NCBI RefSeq assembly: GCF_001571225.1
Contig: NZ_BCTJ01000013.1
Location: 1-64,000, forward strand
From: Hydrogenophaga palleronii NBRC 102513
GTDB lineage: Bacteria; Pseudomonadota; Gammaproteobacteria; Burkholderiales; Burkholderiaceae_C
Length of the DNA stretch: 64,000 bases
Reading direction: 5' to 3'
In this document: positions 45,158-54,557 of the stretch, piece by piece
Layout: the number at the start of each line of letters is the position of its first letter
Position numbering within the stretch: position 1 is the first letter of the stretch
Made by a program: the position numbers and the translations under genes
Notes under the pieces: generated by a model
What the model was told of the DNA's origin: nothing
The model's input: the letters and a program-made list of their open reading frames with translations, nothing else
Database searches by the model: none

Positions 45158-45271
45158 AACCCCATTTCACAGGGACGATTGCCAAGTGCGGGAGCAGTGT
45201 CCACCATGTGCCGGATACATCCGCCAATGAAACTTGTGTGCTCAGCCGATGTCCTGGAACTCAGCTCAGCC

Positions 45272-46534
45272 ATGCCTCAACTGCCCAGCAACCCGTTTTT
45301 CACCAGCCGCTCCGATCGCGTCGAGCTGGCTCGCCAGCGCTACTTTGAAGAAGGGCAGATGCCCTCGGGGGTCATCAGCGACGCTGTCTTCCAGTCGTGG
45401 GCGCGCTGCCAGCGGCTTCACACCGATCCGCACGGGAAGGTCGAATTTCAACCCGTGACGGCCAGCCGCGCCCATCTGGCTTTGCAGAAGAACCGTCCCT
45501 TGCACGAAGCCTGGTTGGCCGAGCTTCCCCGGCTGGAAGCGACACTGAAGTCAACGTCATGCGCGGCAATGCTGACCGATGCCACGGGCGTTCTGATCGG
45601 GTCAACGTGTGCGGGTCGATCGCATGAACAGTTGATGCCGATCGCCACACGAATCGGTGTCAATCTTTCTGAAGAGGCCGTGGGAACGACGGCACCTGGT
45701 GTGGTTGCTCGATCGGGTCAACCCGTTTGCGTGATGGGGTCCGAGCACTATTTCGACAGCGTCAAGGCCATGCAGTGTGCCGCGGCCCCGATCCGCGACA
45801 TGCATGGCCGCATGGTGGGTGTGCTGGACATCTCCAGCGAGGCCATGGCGTTTGCGTTCGACGCAGCGGCTGTCGTGGGCATCTTCGCAGGCGCCATTGA
45901 GAACAGGTTGCTGATCGCTCAATCTGCCGACCATCTCGTGATCCGCATACAGGTTTCCGAGTCCATGCTCGACTCACCGAACACCGGCCTCTTGGGCGTG
46001 GACACCCACGGCATGCTGGCCTGGCACAACGGCGTGGCTTCCCGCCTGGTGGGTCTGCCGGCGTCCACGGACGTTCATGAGCAGCACCGCGCTGACGTTG
46101 TCTTGGGCCTGGGACTTTCAGAGCTGCTGGATTTGACCCTCTCGGACCCTGCGCCCGTCCGTTTGCCGAACGGACTCCTGGTATGGGCTCGGGTGGATCT
46201 GCAAGCGCGCGACGGTCATCGTGATCTGGTGGCGGCCTCACCAAGGACTATCATCGCCAACCACGACCTCCTGACGGAGGACGTGCCGTCAAGGGCGGTC
46301 CCCTCGACCGCCGACGGCGCCGAAAGCATCGTTGCTGCAGAAGAGTCATCCGAAGACACAGAGAGGATGTCTGAGCGGACCGTCGATGCGTCGTTGCGCG
46401 AATCGGATCGAGACTTGATTTTTCGCGCTTTGGACGAGTGCAACGGCAATGTCTCCAAAGCCGCGAGAAAGCTGAAGGTGTCGCGCGGCTTGATCTACCG
46501 CAGGATGGGTTCGGATCAAGGCGTTTCCAGCTGA
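45272..46534 (+). CDS. AcoR-like GAF and Fis-HTH regulator lacking the AAA domain
   Basis: 420 aa if started at ATG 45272 (MPQLPSNPFFTSRSDRVELAR); ATG 45206 and 45227 are also possible and no ribosome site decides. The N-terminal part matches AcoR/DhaR-type activators: SDAVFQSWARCQRL, a GAF domain with NLSEEAVGTTAPGVV and CAAAPIRDMHGRMVGVLDIS. The C-terminus is a Fis-type HTH (RALDECNGNVSKAARKLKVSRGLIYRRM). The central sigma-54 ATPase (GAFTGA) module is absent, so it cannot act as a classic enhancer-binding protein. It probably regulates the GMC and aldehyde dehydrogenase genes downstream. Confidence 0.8.
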   Translation: MPQLPSNPFFTSRSDRVELARQRYFEEGQMPSGVISDAVFQSWARCQRLHTDPHGKVEFQPVTASRAHLALQKNRPLHEAWLAELPRLEATLKSTSCAAMLTDATGVLIGSTCAGRSHEQLMPIATRIGVNLSEEAVGTTAPGVVARSGQPVCVMGSEHYFDSVKAMQCAAAPIRDMHGRMVGVLDISSEAMAFAFDAAAVVGIFAGAIENRLLIAQSADHLVIRIQVSESMLDSPNTGLLGVDTHGMLAWHNGVASRLVGLPASTDVHEQHRADVVLGLGLSELLDLTLSDPAPVRLPNGLLVWARVDLQARDGHRDLVAASPRTIIANHDLLTEDVPSRAVPSTADGAESIVAAEESSEDTERMSERTVDASLRESDRDLIFRALDECNGNVSKAARKLKVSRGLIYRRMGSDQGVSS

Positions 46535-46579
46535 CAGAGCGAATTTGCGATCGCGCATCGCCATGCTGTGTGCGCTGAC

Positions 46580-46596
46580 TGTTCTGGAATAGAACA
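46580..46596 (+). promoter_or_regulatory. Dyad TGTTCT-N5-AGAACA upstream of the GMC gene
   Basis: A perfect 6-base inverted repeat with centre GGAAT, 46 bp after the GAF/Fis regulator stop and about 135 bp before the oxidoreductase ATG. A good candidate target of that regulator. A second hairpin, CTCGGG-AAAA-CCCGAG (46607-46622), follows and lacks a T-run. Confidence 0.55.
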
Positions 46597-46731
46597 AGTC
46601 AAACACCTCGGGAAAACCCGAGATTCTTGATCGATGACATGCGGGGGTACCGTGCAGGCCCGTGTCGACTTCCCCCTTCGAAGTCGATGCGTGAATGGCC
46701 TGTCAACCTCTACCAGTGAAGCCCCCCCTTC

Positions 46732-48468
46732 ATGTCTCAACCAACTTCAAACCAGCAAGGTCCCGACGCGTTGGAGCGCCTGGAACGCCGCTACCTGGCG
46801 GGTCGCATGGACCGACGCAACTTCATTCGGGCCGTGGCCGCAGCCGGCCTCATGTCAACTGGCGCATCTGCCTGGGCCGATCAGCTGGAAGCGATGCGGC
46901 GCAACCAGGACGAGCGCACACGAGCACTGCTGCCCCAGTACGACTACGTTGTGGTCGGCACGGGCAGCTCTGGCTCCGCCTTGGTGGGGCGCCTCGCCGC
47001 AACCCGACCGGATGCCAGCATCCTCGTCGTGGAAGCGGGCGACTGGGACACCGCCCCTGCGGTGATGAACCCTAGCGCATGGTTCACGAACCTTGGTACC
47101 GAGCGAGACTGGAAAGACGTGGCCATTCCGTCGACGGGTACCAACTTTCGTGCCATCCCCGAACACATGGGCAGGGTGGTGGGCGGCGGCAGCAGCATCA
47201 ATGCCACGATCTGGGCACGCCCCTTCAAGAACGACCTGTCGTTCTGGGCGCAAGAGAGCGGGGATCCTGCCTGGGGTTATGAACATGCGCTGGGCATTTA
47301 CCGGCGCATGGAGAACTGGCAAGGCGCGCCCAGTGCTCGCTACAGAGGCCAGGGTGGACCGGTTTGGTGCCAGCCCGCCAGCAACCCTCATCCCGTGGCC
47401 ATGGCCATGCTGGAGGCTTGCCGCAGCCTGGGCATGCCGATGCTGGAGGACTTGAACGGCGCCCGCGAGGAGGGCGGCGGCGGCTTTGCGTTGATGAACC
47501 AGATCATCAAGGACGGTCAGCGTCAGAGCATGGCGCGCGCCTACCTCTATCCCGTGCTGTCGCAGAAGAACGTGACCTTGCTGGTGCGCACCCATGTGGA
47601 TCGGCTCACGTTCAGCGGAACCCGTGCCTCGGGCATCGAGGTTCGCGATGGCAGAGGCACACGGCGCATCACTGCGAAGTCGGAGGTGATCGTGTGCTCT
47701 GGCGGCGTCAACACGCCCAAGCTGCTCATGCTCAGTGGCATTGGCAATGAAGCCCACCTGAAAACCCATGGCATCCAGACACTGGTGCATGCGCCTGAGG
47801 TCGGCGAGAACTTCCAGGACCACCTGCTCCATGGTGGTTGCATCTGGGAGCCCAAGGAACACATCCCCCATCGCAACAGCGCAGCCAATGCTTCGGGGTT
47901 CGTGAAGAGCCAGCAAAGCCTCGCCACACCAGACATCAATCTGGTGCAGATTGAGTTGCCCTACGCCAGCGGCGTGGTGGGCAAGCAGTACAACCCTCCC
48001 GCGACGAGTTGGGCGCTGTGTGCCGGCTTGGTTGCGCCGAAGAGCCGGGGTGCCGTGCGGCTGCGTTCCGCCCAACCCGACGACCGTCCAATCATCGACG
48101 CCCGATTCCTCAGCCACCCCGATGACGTCAAGGCATTGGCTCACGGCATTGAAGTGGCCCGCGACATCGGCAACTCCGCTGCAATGCGCGACTTCGTCAA
48201 ACGCGAGGTGGCCCCTGGCAAAAAGCTCAGCGGAAAAGCGATGGAGGATTTCGTGCGCGATGGCGCAACGACCTATTTCCACCAGGCGGGGACCTGCCGG
48301 ATGGGCAAGGACTCGCGCGCGGTCGTGGACGCCCAGCTCCGCGTAAACGGGATCCAGGGTCTGCGCATTGCAGACAGCTCGGTCATGCCCCGCATACCCG
48401 GCGTCGCCACGATGGCGACCTGCGCTCTCATCGGCGAACGCATGGCCGAGATCCTCGCAAAAGCCTGA
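46732..48468 (+). CDS. GMC-family oxidoreductase with Tat-type signal
   Basis: A 578-aa FAD-dependent alcohol oxidoreductase. MDRRNFIRAVAAAGLMSTGASA (residues 26-47) is a twin-arginine export signal, with RRNF at 28-31. The dinucleotide motif VVVGTGSSGSAL begins about residue 73; the GMC signatures GRVVGGGSSINATIW and CSGGVNTPKLLMLSGIG follow. The C-terminal active-site His lies in YFHQAGTCRMG. The usual late GNT motif reads GVATMATC, so the second catalytic Asn is not obvious. Genetic context suggests oxidation of an aromatic alcohol such as salicyl alcohol to the aldehyde in the periplasm; this is inference. Confidence 0.83.
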   Translation: MSQPTSNQQGPDALERLERRYLAGRMDRRNFIRAVAAAGLMSTGASAWADQLEAMRRNQDERTRALLPQYDYVVVGTGSSGSALVGRLAATRPDASILVVEAGDWDTAPAVMNPSAWFTNLGTERDWKDVAIPSTGTNFRAIPEHMGRVVGGGSSINATIWARPFKNDLSFWAQESGDPAWGYEHALGIYRRMENWQGAPSARYRGQGGPVWCQPASNPHPVAMAMLEACRSLGMPMLEDLNGAREEGGGGFALMNQIIKDGQRQSMARAYLYPVLSQKNVTLLVRTHVDRLTFSGTRASGIEVRDGRGTRRITAKSEVIVCSGGVNTPKLLMLSGIGNEAHLKTHGIQTLVHAPEVGENFQDHLLHGGCIWEPKEHIPHRNSAANASGFVKSQQSLATPDINLVQIELPYASGVVGKQYNPPATSWALCAGLVAPKSRGAVRLRSAQPDDRPIIDARFLSHPDDVKALAHGIEVARDIGNSAAMRDFVKREVAPGKKLSGKAMEDFVRDGATTYFHQAGTCRMGKDSRAVVDAQLRVNGIQGLRIADSSVMPRIPGVATMATCALIGERMAEILAKA

Positions 48469-48527
48469 ACCCTTCGAACTGCCATCAAGTGGTTCGGCCA
48501 ACATTTTTTCAACCTGGAGACAACGAC

Positions 48528-49979
48528 ATGGAAACACAACTGCTGATCGACAACGAGACCCGCGCGGCCCAAGGGGGCTCAACGTTCGAGCGCATTCATC
48601 CCACCTCTGGAAGCGTGGTCACACGCGCCGCTGCGGGCAGCGTCTCCGACGCCAACGCAGCCGTCGACTCTGCGGTTAAGGCCTACAAGATCTGGCGGAA
48701 GTCGTCCCCCAGCGAGCGCCGCCGGATCATGCTGAAGGCGGCCGATGCGCTCGAAGCGCGCACTCCGGCATTCATTGAAACGATGGCGGCTGAGGTGGGC
48801 GCATCTGCTCTGTGGGCAGGCTTCAACGTGTTCCTCGCAGCCAACCTCTTCCGGGAAGCCGCTGGACTGGCCACACAAACCCAAGGCGAGACCATTCCCA
48901 CCGACAAACCGGGAACGCTGTCGATGACGGTGCGCCAGCCGGTGGGCGTGATCTTGAGCATCGTTCCCTGGAACGGGCCTGTGGTGCTTGCAGCCCGCGC
49001 CATTGCGTACCCGATCGTTTGCGGCAACACGGTGGTCTTCCGAGCTTCCGAATCCAGCCCGCGCACCCACATGCTGGTGGCCGAGGCCTTGGTGGAAGCG
49101 GGTCTGCCGCCCGGTGTGCTCAACCTGCTGAGCAACGCCCCCAAGGACGCGCCGGAAGTGATCGATGCACTCATCGCGCACCCGGCTGTGCGCCGCATCA
49201 ATTTCACGGGTTCAACACGGGTGGGTCGCATCATTGCCGAGAAGGCTGCGACCCAACTGAAACGCTGCCTGCTGGAGCTCGGTGGCAAGGCGCCCCTGGT
49301 GGTGCTGGACGACGCCGACGTGGACGAGGCGGTCAAGGCCGCCGTCTTTGGGGCGTTTTTATACCAAGGCCAGATCTGCATGTCCACCGAGCGCATCGTG
49401 GTGGACGAATCCATCGCCGATGAGTTCGTTGCCAAATTCGCTGTTTCGGCCAAGGCACTCCCCGTGGGAGACCCGAGCAAAAACCCCGGTTGCGTGATTG
49501 GCCCGATGGTCACCAAGGACTCCGGGCCACGCCTGAACTCGATGCTGGAAGACGCAGTGGCCAAAGGCGCCAAACTGGCCTGCGGTGGTCACGCCTCCGG
49601 CGCAGAGATGCCTGCCACCATCGTGGATCACGTCAAGCCCGGCATGAAAATCTTTGACGAAGAAACGTTTGGTCCTGTGACCACAGTGGTGCGGGTCAAG
49701 GGTGTTGAAGAAGCGATCGCCATGGCCAATGACACGGCCTATGGTCTCTCTGCAGGCGTGTTTGGCCGCGATGTCATGCGCGCACTCGATGTCGCGATGC
49801 AGATCGACTCGGGCTCGGTGCACGTCAACGGAGCCACCGTGCAAAACGAGGCCCAGGCTCCCTACGGCGGAACCAAGCACAGTGGCTATGGACGCTTCGA
49901 TGGCCGTGCGGTGATCGACGAGTTCACTGAACTCAAGTGGATCACCCTGGAGCCGCTGAAGCAGGACTACCCCGTCTGA
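48528..49979 (+). CDS. nahF: Salicylaldehyde dehydrogenase (NahF-like)
   Basis: 483 aa from ATG 48528 with GGAG upstream. Aldehyde dehydrogenase residues: E250 in LLELGGKAP and C284 in GQICMSTER, with VPWNGPVVLAARAIAYP for NAD binding. Stretches such as VGASALWAGFNV, GETIPTDKPGTLSMT and GRFDGRAVIDEFTELKW closely follow NahF of naphthalene plasmids as I recall it. The product is probably salicylate, the substrate of NagGH. It follows the GMC gene by 59 bp. Confidence 0.87.
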   Translation: METQLLIDNETRAAQGGSTFERIHPTSGSVVTRAAAGSVSDANAAVDSAVKAYKIWRKSSPSERRRIMLKAADALEARTPAFIETMAAEVGASALWAGFNVFLAANLFREAAGLATQTQGETIPTDKPGTLSMTVRQPVGVILSIVPWNGPVVLAARAIAYPIVCGNTVVFRASESSPRTHMLVAEALVEAGLPPGVLNLLSNAPKDAPEVIDALIAHPAVRRINFTGSTRVGRIIAEKAATQLKRCLLELGGKAPLVVLDDADVDEAVKAAVFGAFLYQGQICMSTERIVVDESIADEFVAKFAVSAKALPVGDPSKNPGCVIGPMVTKDSGPRLNSMLEDAVAKGAKLACGGHASGAEMPATIVDHVKPGMKIFDEETFGPVTTVVRVKGVEEAIAMANDTAYGLSAGVFGRDVMRALDVAMQIDSGSVHVNGATVQNEAQAPYGGTKHSGYGRFDGRAVIDEFTELKWITLEPLKQDYPV

Positions 49980-49987
49980 GTGGGGAC

Positions 49988-50020
49988 GAGGCGTGTCGGC
50001 CACAAGAGTCGACACGCCTC
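49988..50020. terminator. Bidirectional terminator between nahF and the 4-OT gene
   Basis: A perfect 11-base stem GAGGCGTGTCG/CGACACGCCTC with an 11-base loop between convergent genes. No long T-run, so strength is uncertain. Confidence 0.65.
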
Positions 50021-50035
50021 AACTTCGGCGGGTGA

Positions 50036-50230
50036 CTACGCCGTGGACGTTTCGCCGAACAGCTTGTCTGCGCCGGCCCAATCGGAGGGTGCTACGTCCT
50101 CGAAGATCACGTAGATGTATTCGGCGGGTGTGCCGGTGTTGCGCACGATGCTTTCGGTGACTTCGGCGGCTACTGCTTGTTTGGCCTTGGCATCTTTGCC
50201 TTCAAACCAACTGACGCGTACGACTGGCAT
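50036..50230 (-). CDS. 4-oxalocrotonate tautomerase-family protein
   Basis: 64 aa; Met is followed by the catalytic Pro (MPVVRVSWFEGK), and KAKQAVAAEVTESIVRNTG then YIYVIFEDVAPSDWA completes the beta-alpha-beta unit. Such proteins tautomerise enol-keto acids. In a gentisate pathway its substrate is unclear; it may act on a ring-cleavage product or be left from a meta-cleavage operon. Confidence 0.82.
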   Translation of the reverse strand: MPVVRVSWFEGKDAKAKQAVAAEVTESIVRNTGTPAEYIYVIFEDVAPSDWAGADKLFGETSTA

Positions 50231-50280
50231 GGTGAGTTTCCTGGGTAGTGGGTGAACAGCCGGCCAGTCTATTGGTCATC

Positions 50281-50334
50281 AAGGGATTGATAAATCCCTT
50301 CCAGTGAGACTGTTTGTCTCGCCACGGGAGACAA
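50281..50334. promoter_or_regulatory. Cluster of dyads between the 4-OT gene and the truncated lysR
   Basis: AAGGGATT-GATA-AATCCCTT (50281-50300) is a perfect 8-base hairpin. Next come GAGAC-N5-GTCTC (50306-50320) and TTGTCTC-N7-GAGACAA (50314-50334), which share an arm. They may be operator sites for the 4-OT promoter or transcript ends of the lysR remnant. Confidence 0.5.
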
Positions 50335-50372
50335 GCAGCGAGCCCATGGAACGGTGCATTCAGTCTGATCGG

Positions 50373-51137
50373 TCAGATCGCCCAAGGCGGCGTCTTCAGG
50401 GCGTCCGCCAGAAAGTACACCAGGCGCCGGACCTTCAGCGGCAATTGTTTGCGTGTGGGATAGACCGCGAAGATACCCAGCTCGGTGCCGCGCAGATGAG
50501 GCAGGAGCTCCACCAGTGCACCGCTGCGCAGATCTTCGTGGACCAGAAAGTCCGGTTGCAGAACAACCCCCTGATGCGCCAGCGCAGCCGCACGACAGGT
50601 ATCACCGTTGTTGGCGTGAATGCGTGGTTTCATGCGCACGGTCTCTTCGCCCTTGGGGCCCTGGAAACTCCAGACATCGCCTGTCGACCAGTAGCTGTAC
50701 GAGACGACCGCATGCTCCGTCAAATCTTGCAAGTGGGTGGGTGCACCGTGTTGTTCGAGGTACTGCGGTGAGGCACACAAGACCATGCGCGTGCGGGCCA
50801 GTAAACGGCTCACCAGGCTGGAGTCGGACAACTGAGCGATTCGCACGACCAGGTCGTAGCCTTCCTCCACCATGTCGACCACGCGGTCGGTGAGCACGAT
50901 GTCCAGTGAGACATGCGGGTTCTCTGCGGCTAAGCGTCCCCACAGGGCAGACAAATGCAGCGCACCAAACGTTTGAGGGGCACCAATCCGCACGCGCCCA
51001 TGGGCCAGGGCGGCGGTGGAGCCGACCTCGGTCTCTGCTTCCTGCACCACCAGCAAAATTTCCTTGCAGCGTTGGTAGTACGCCTGGCCCTCGCTGGTGA
51101 GCGAAATACGGCGCGTCGTGCGTTGCAACAACCGCGT
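50373..51137 (-). pseudogene. LysR-type regulator lacking its DNA-binding domain
   Basis: From TRLLQRTTRRISLTSEGQ onward the protein is a normal LysR effector half (GRVRIGAPQTFGALHL, LDIVLTDRVVDMVEEGYDLVVR). The first 55 or so residues that should form the winged HTH are missing. The open frame continues upstream to 51302 with unrelated sequence (HICHGALLLIQSLPPTSCAH). The break at about 51137 is abrupt, as after a deletion or insertion. Without the HTH it cannot bind DNA normally. Confidence 0.75.
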
Positions 51138-51414
51138 ATGGGCGCAGCTAGTGGGCGGCAACGATTGAATCAGGAGTAATGCGCCGTGACAGATATGACA
51201 TCGCGCTCGATCTAGACAAAACACAACTCCACCTGGTTCAGCTTGGTCGATTACATCGGTGCTAAGTGGGCGAAACCAATTTTCTTGCGAAAAAGCGCAC
51301 AAGGAGCAATATTTTCCGTGAAGTCGAGAACAAGGGCTGCTATCGGTGGCTTACTGGTCTTTAGATAAAAAATTAAACACCGATAGTCTAAGGAACGACT
51401 TCTAAAGGACCGCC

Positions 51415-51936
51415 ATGAACATCGAACACCCGCAAACTGCAACGCCCCTGGTACACCTTCGCCATCAGAGTGCCAGGCAAGCAAGCGCCGAATTCCTGAC
51501 CTTCCGACTGGGCGGCGAGGAATACGGCATCGATATCCTGCGCGTGCAGGAAATCCGTTCTTACGAAGAGCCCACCCGCATCGCCAACGCGCCCCCGTTC
51601 ATCAAGGGCGTGGTCAACCTGCGCGGCGTCATCGTGCCGGTGGTGGACCTGCGCATCAAGCTCGGTTGCGACAAGGTCGAATACAACGACTTCACCGTGG
51701 TCATCGTGCTCAACGTGCACGGTCGCGTCGTCGGCGCCGTGGTCGATGCCGTCTCCGACGTGCTCGAACTCACGGGCGACCTCATCAAGGCGGCGCCCGA
51801 GATGAACATCAACGTCAACACCAGCTTCATCACGGGCATCGCCACCGTGGCCGAGCGCATGTTGATCCTGATGGACATCGAAGCCCTCATGTCCGACAGC
51901 GACATGGGCTTGATGGACAACGCGTCCGTGCACTGA
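51415..51936 (+). CDS. cheW: Chemotaxis coupling protein CheW
   Basis: A 173-aa CheW-like protein: [22 protein letters not shown], then [21 protein letters not shown] and [13 protein letters not shown]. It links the receptor encoded next to CheA. AAAGGA precedes the ATG. A CCGATAGT box at 51380-51387 resembles a flagellar sigma-28 -10, but the -35 match is poor. Confidence 0.92.
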   Translation: MNIEHPQTATPLVHLRHQSARQASAEFLTFRLGGEEYGIDILRVQEIRSYEEPTRIANAPPFIKGVVNLRGVIVPVVDLRIKLGCDKVEYNDFTVVIVLNVHGRVVGAVVDAVSDVLELTGDLIKAAPEMNINVNTSFITGIATVAERMLILMDIEALMSDSDMGLMDNASVH

Positions 51937-51973
51937 ACACCGTCCACAGCACACATCAAAAGAGGGAATTCGC

Positions 51974-53527
51974 ATGAACTTCATCAAAAACCTCAAGGTC
52001 GGCACGCGCCTGATCTCGGCGTTCTTGGTCGTCTGCGCCATCTGCGCGCTGGTCGGTGGCATCGGCCTCATCAACATGTCGAAGATCAACGACCAAGCCA
52101 CTCACATGTATGAGAAAGAGCTGCTGGGTCTGTCGCACATCAAGGATTCGAACATTAACCTGATTTACGCAGGACGCGCTCGCGGCAACTACCTCCTCGC
52201 GACGTCGCAGGAGGAACGCGCCGCACACAAGGCTTCTTTAGAAAAAAGTCTTGCGAACGCCCAAGAAGCGATCAGAACAGCCAAGCCGCTGTTTTCTTCG
52301 GAGGCGGCCAAACGAATGTTCTCCGAGTTGGACACTGTGTTTGCGTCCTACTCGCAAGAACAGGCTGCCATGCTCACTCTGGCGGCGCAAGAGCCAGTTG
52401 CAAGCCGAAGCGAGGCATTGTCCAAGCTGCTGCACGATACGCGTGCCGATGCCAACAAGATCGATGAACTGCTCAACGAGTTGTCCAAGCTCAAGGAAGC
52501 GGACGCGAGAAACGCCAAAGATCTGACCGGCGCGCTGTTCACCTCTAGTATGACCATGATGCTGATTCTGATCGCGGCGGCGGTTGGCATTGGTATGACG
52601 CTGGGGATCGTCATCAGCCGCTCGATCACGAGACCCTTGAACGAAGCCGTTCGCGTGGCAGAGACAGTGGCCGCCGGCGACCTGACGTCACGCATTGAAG
52701 TCACAAGCCAGGATGAGACTGGGCAACTTCTGAATGCGCTCAAAACCATGAACGCCAGCCTGCTTGACATCGTGAACAACGTGCGGTCGAGCTCCGAGTC
52801 GATTGCCACGGGAAGCACGCAGATCGCTATCGGCAACAACGACCTGAGCCAGCGCACAGAGGCGCAGGCGAGCAACCTTGAGCAGACAGCCGCCTCGATG
52901 GAGGAGCTTACGTCCACCGTGCGTCAGAACTCGGAGACGGCACGTCAGGCAAATCAACTTGCGGCTACCGCAAGCGAAGCGGCCGTCAAAGGTGGCGAGG
53001 TGGTCGGTCGGGTGGTCGGTACCATGCAAGACATTACTGCCAGCTCCAAGAAGATTGTCGACATCATCGGGGTGATCGATGGCATCGCATTTCAAACCAA
53101 CATCCTCGCACTGAACGCCGCAGTGGAGGCCGCGCGCGCTGGCGAGCAAGGGCGTGGCTTTGCCGTGGTGGCCGGGGAGGTGCGCAATCTGGCTCAGCGC
53201 AGCGCTGGCGCAGCCAAAGAAATCAAAATCCTGATCAACGACAGCGTTGAGAAAGTGGAAATCGGGTCCCGGCTAGTGGGGGACGCGGGACAGAACATGG
53301 ATAGCATCGTGAGCCAAGTCAAGCGTGTCACCGACATGATCGCGGAGATCAGCTCGGCAAGCGTCGAGCAGACGCAGGGCATCAGCCAAGTGGGTGATGC
53401 CGTAAACCAGCTTGATCAGGTTACACAGCAGAACGCTGCACTGGTTGAGGAAAGTGCGGCTGCTGCGGAGAGCCTCAAGAATCAATCCGCTCGACTGGCC
53501 GAGATTGTGGGAGTGTTCAAGGTCTGA
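51974..53527 (+). CDS. Methyl-accepting chemotaxis protein (Tar/Tsr-like, 4HB sensor)
   Basis: A 517-aa chemoreceptor: TM1 at about 10-34 ([20 protein letters not shown]), a four-helix-bundle periplasmic domain, TM2 at about 190-212, HAMP ([23 protein letters not shown]) and a signalling hairpin whose tip contains [26 protein letters not shown]. No C-terminal CheR-binding pentapeptide is present (ends VGVFKV). It lies 37 bp after cheW. Next to an aromatic-acid pathway it could mediate taxis to salicylate or a relative, by analogy with NahY/PcaY-type receptors. Confidence 0.9.
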   Translation: MNFIKNLKVGTRLISAFLVVCAICALVGGIGLINMSKINDQATHMYEKELLGLSHIKDSNINLIYAGRARGNYLLATSQEERAAHKASLEKSLANAQEAIRTAKPLFSSEAAKRMFSELDTVFASYSQEQAAMLTLAAQEPVASRSEALSKLLHDTRADANKIDELLNELSKLKEADARNAKDLTGALFTSSMTMMLILIAAAVGIGMTLGIVISRSITRPLNEAVRVAETVAAGDLTSRIEVTSQDETGQLLNALKTMNASLLDIVNNVRSSSESIATGSTQIAIGNNDLSQRTEAQASNLEQTAASMEELTSTVRQNSETARQANQLAATASEAAVKGGEVVGRVVGTMQDITASSKKIVDIIGVIDGIAFQTNILALNAAVEAARAGEQGRGFAVVAGEVRNLAQRSAGAAKEIKILINDSVEKVEIGSRLVGDAGQNMDSIVSQVKRVTDMIAEISSASVEQTQGISQVGDAVNQLDQVTQQNAALVEESAAAAESLKNQSARLAEIVGVFKV

Positions 53528-54233
53528 GAATTCGACGCTGGGCTAAGGCTCCACGGGCGCTGGAGGTCACCGAGTGGAGGAAGCGCAGAAGACTGGGGCA
53601 CCTCCATGTTCTTGTGAATGGGGATGCAGTGTCGGGGGTGCGGCGGCGATCTTGGACTGGTTGTGCAGCAAGGCCAAGGCCCTTGCGGTATTCGATGTGG
53701 TGACGCGCGCTCAGCGAGATCTTGCTCCGTAGCAACGGATGAGAACTCAAACGAGCTGCACGCTGGCGGGCTGCGCCTTGGCCTTGTTGACATTGGGTGA
53801 TCGCTTTGACCGCAACCGCTTGATGGTGATGCAATTTCCGGCTTTGATGGTGGCGTTTCAGAGGCGTTTTTTTGTGACGCTGTGCGTAGGGCCGAGAAGC
53901 GGTGTGTGATCGCATGGAATCCGTGACTGGCCCGGCCTTCAAAATTTTCTGAGATTCGTTGCTGCAAAAGGGGGAGGCTCCGCACCGCCTCACGCGCGGC
54001 TGAGACGGAGCCTCACTTCATGAGTCGGATGGCCTGTGGGTTAGGAAGGCCGTTGGACTTCATACGATGTGGCTCCGGGCCCTGCGGTCTTTTCGCAGAG
54101 CCCAAATTGTTGGGCGGTATGCACAATGTCCATGCCTCGGTCTACGCACCGTCGATCCCCATCGACCGGGTGAACTGCTTTTTTTTTCGCTACTTCCTCC
54201 TGAGAAGTACCAGATCGAGAACCGACGAGACGG
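53528..54233. other. Non-coding/degenerate stretch
   Basis: About 700 bp after the chemoreceptor without a credible gene; the frames present are short or compositionally odd. From about 54200 the sequence merges into the fdhD remnant. Confidence 0.5.
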
Positions 54234-54371
54234 GCCGCCGTTGGCCGCCTGTCGGCAGTCTCGGCGCCGACCCCTCTCCGTGCGCACTGTGCGGGAGCTG
54301 GGCATGGCCCTCGCCGCTTTCATGCGTGGCGACGACTGTGCGCTTTACACTTTCCCCGAACGCTTTTCATC
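54234..54371 (+). pseudogene. fdhD: 3' fragment of fdhD/fdsC (formate dehydrogenase accessory protein)
   Basis: AAVGRLSAVSAPT reads from 54234 in one frame. VRTVRELGMALAAFMRGDDCALYTFPERF reads from about 54280 in another. Together they match the C-terminal end of FdhD, the sulfurtransferase that matures formate dehydrogenase. The frame break near 54275 and the absence of an upstream part make it a remnant. Confidence 0.6.
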
Positions 54372-54391
54372 GCCCCTTCACGTGCGGGCAC

Positions 54392-54540
54392 ATGGACATT
54401 GAAAATCTGGTTCAGATGTCCAACCGCATCGGCGAATTCTTTGAGTCGATACCAGGAAGAAGCCCTGAGCACTCGACGCGGATCGATCGTCTCTTCGGCC
54501 CGATGACTTGCCGCTGGTCGCGCCTGCGGCCTTGGACGAA
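54392..54540 (+). pseudogene. fdsD: Remnant of fdsD (formate dehydrogenase delta subunit)
   Basis: ATG 54392 opens MDIENLVQMSNRIGEFFESIPGR, the characteristic start of the small delta subunit of NAD-dependent formate dehydrogenase. After that the expected HLRRFW region is not in frame, which suggests a shift near 54460. Its position directly after fdhD is that of fds operons. The main fds genes are absent. Confidence 0.6.
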
Positions 54541-54557
54541 CCCACGACAGCAGCGGC

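Noticed and set aside
46855..48582. 575-aa open frame on the minus strand
   Set aside because: Antisense to the GMC oxidoreductase gene, whose family motifs are unmistakable.
51360..51387. Flagellar sigma-28 promoter before cheW
   Set aside because: CCGATAGT fits the -10, but the -35 position reads TTTA rather than TAAA, so it was not listed as a separate feature.
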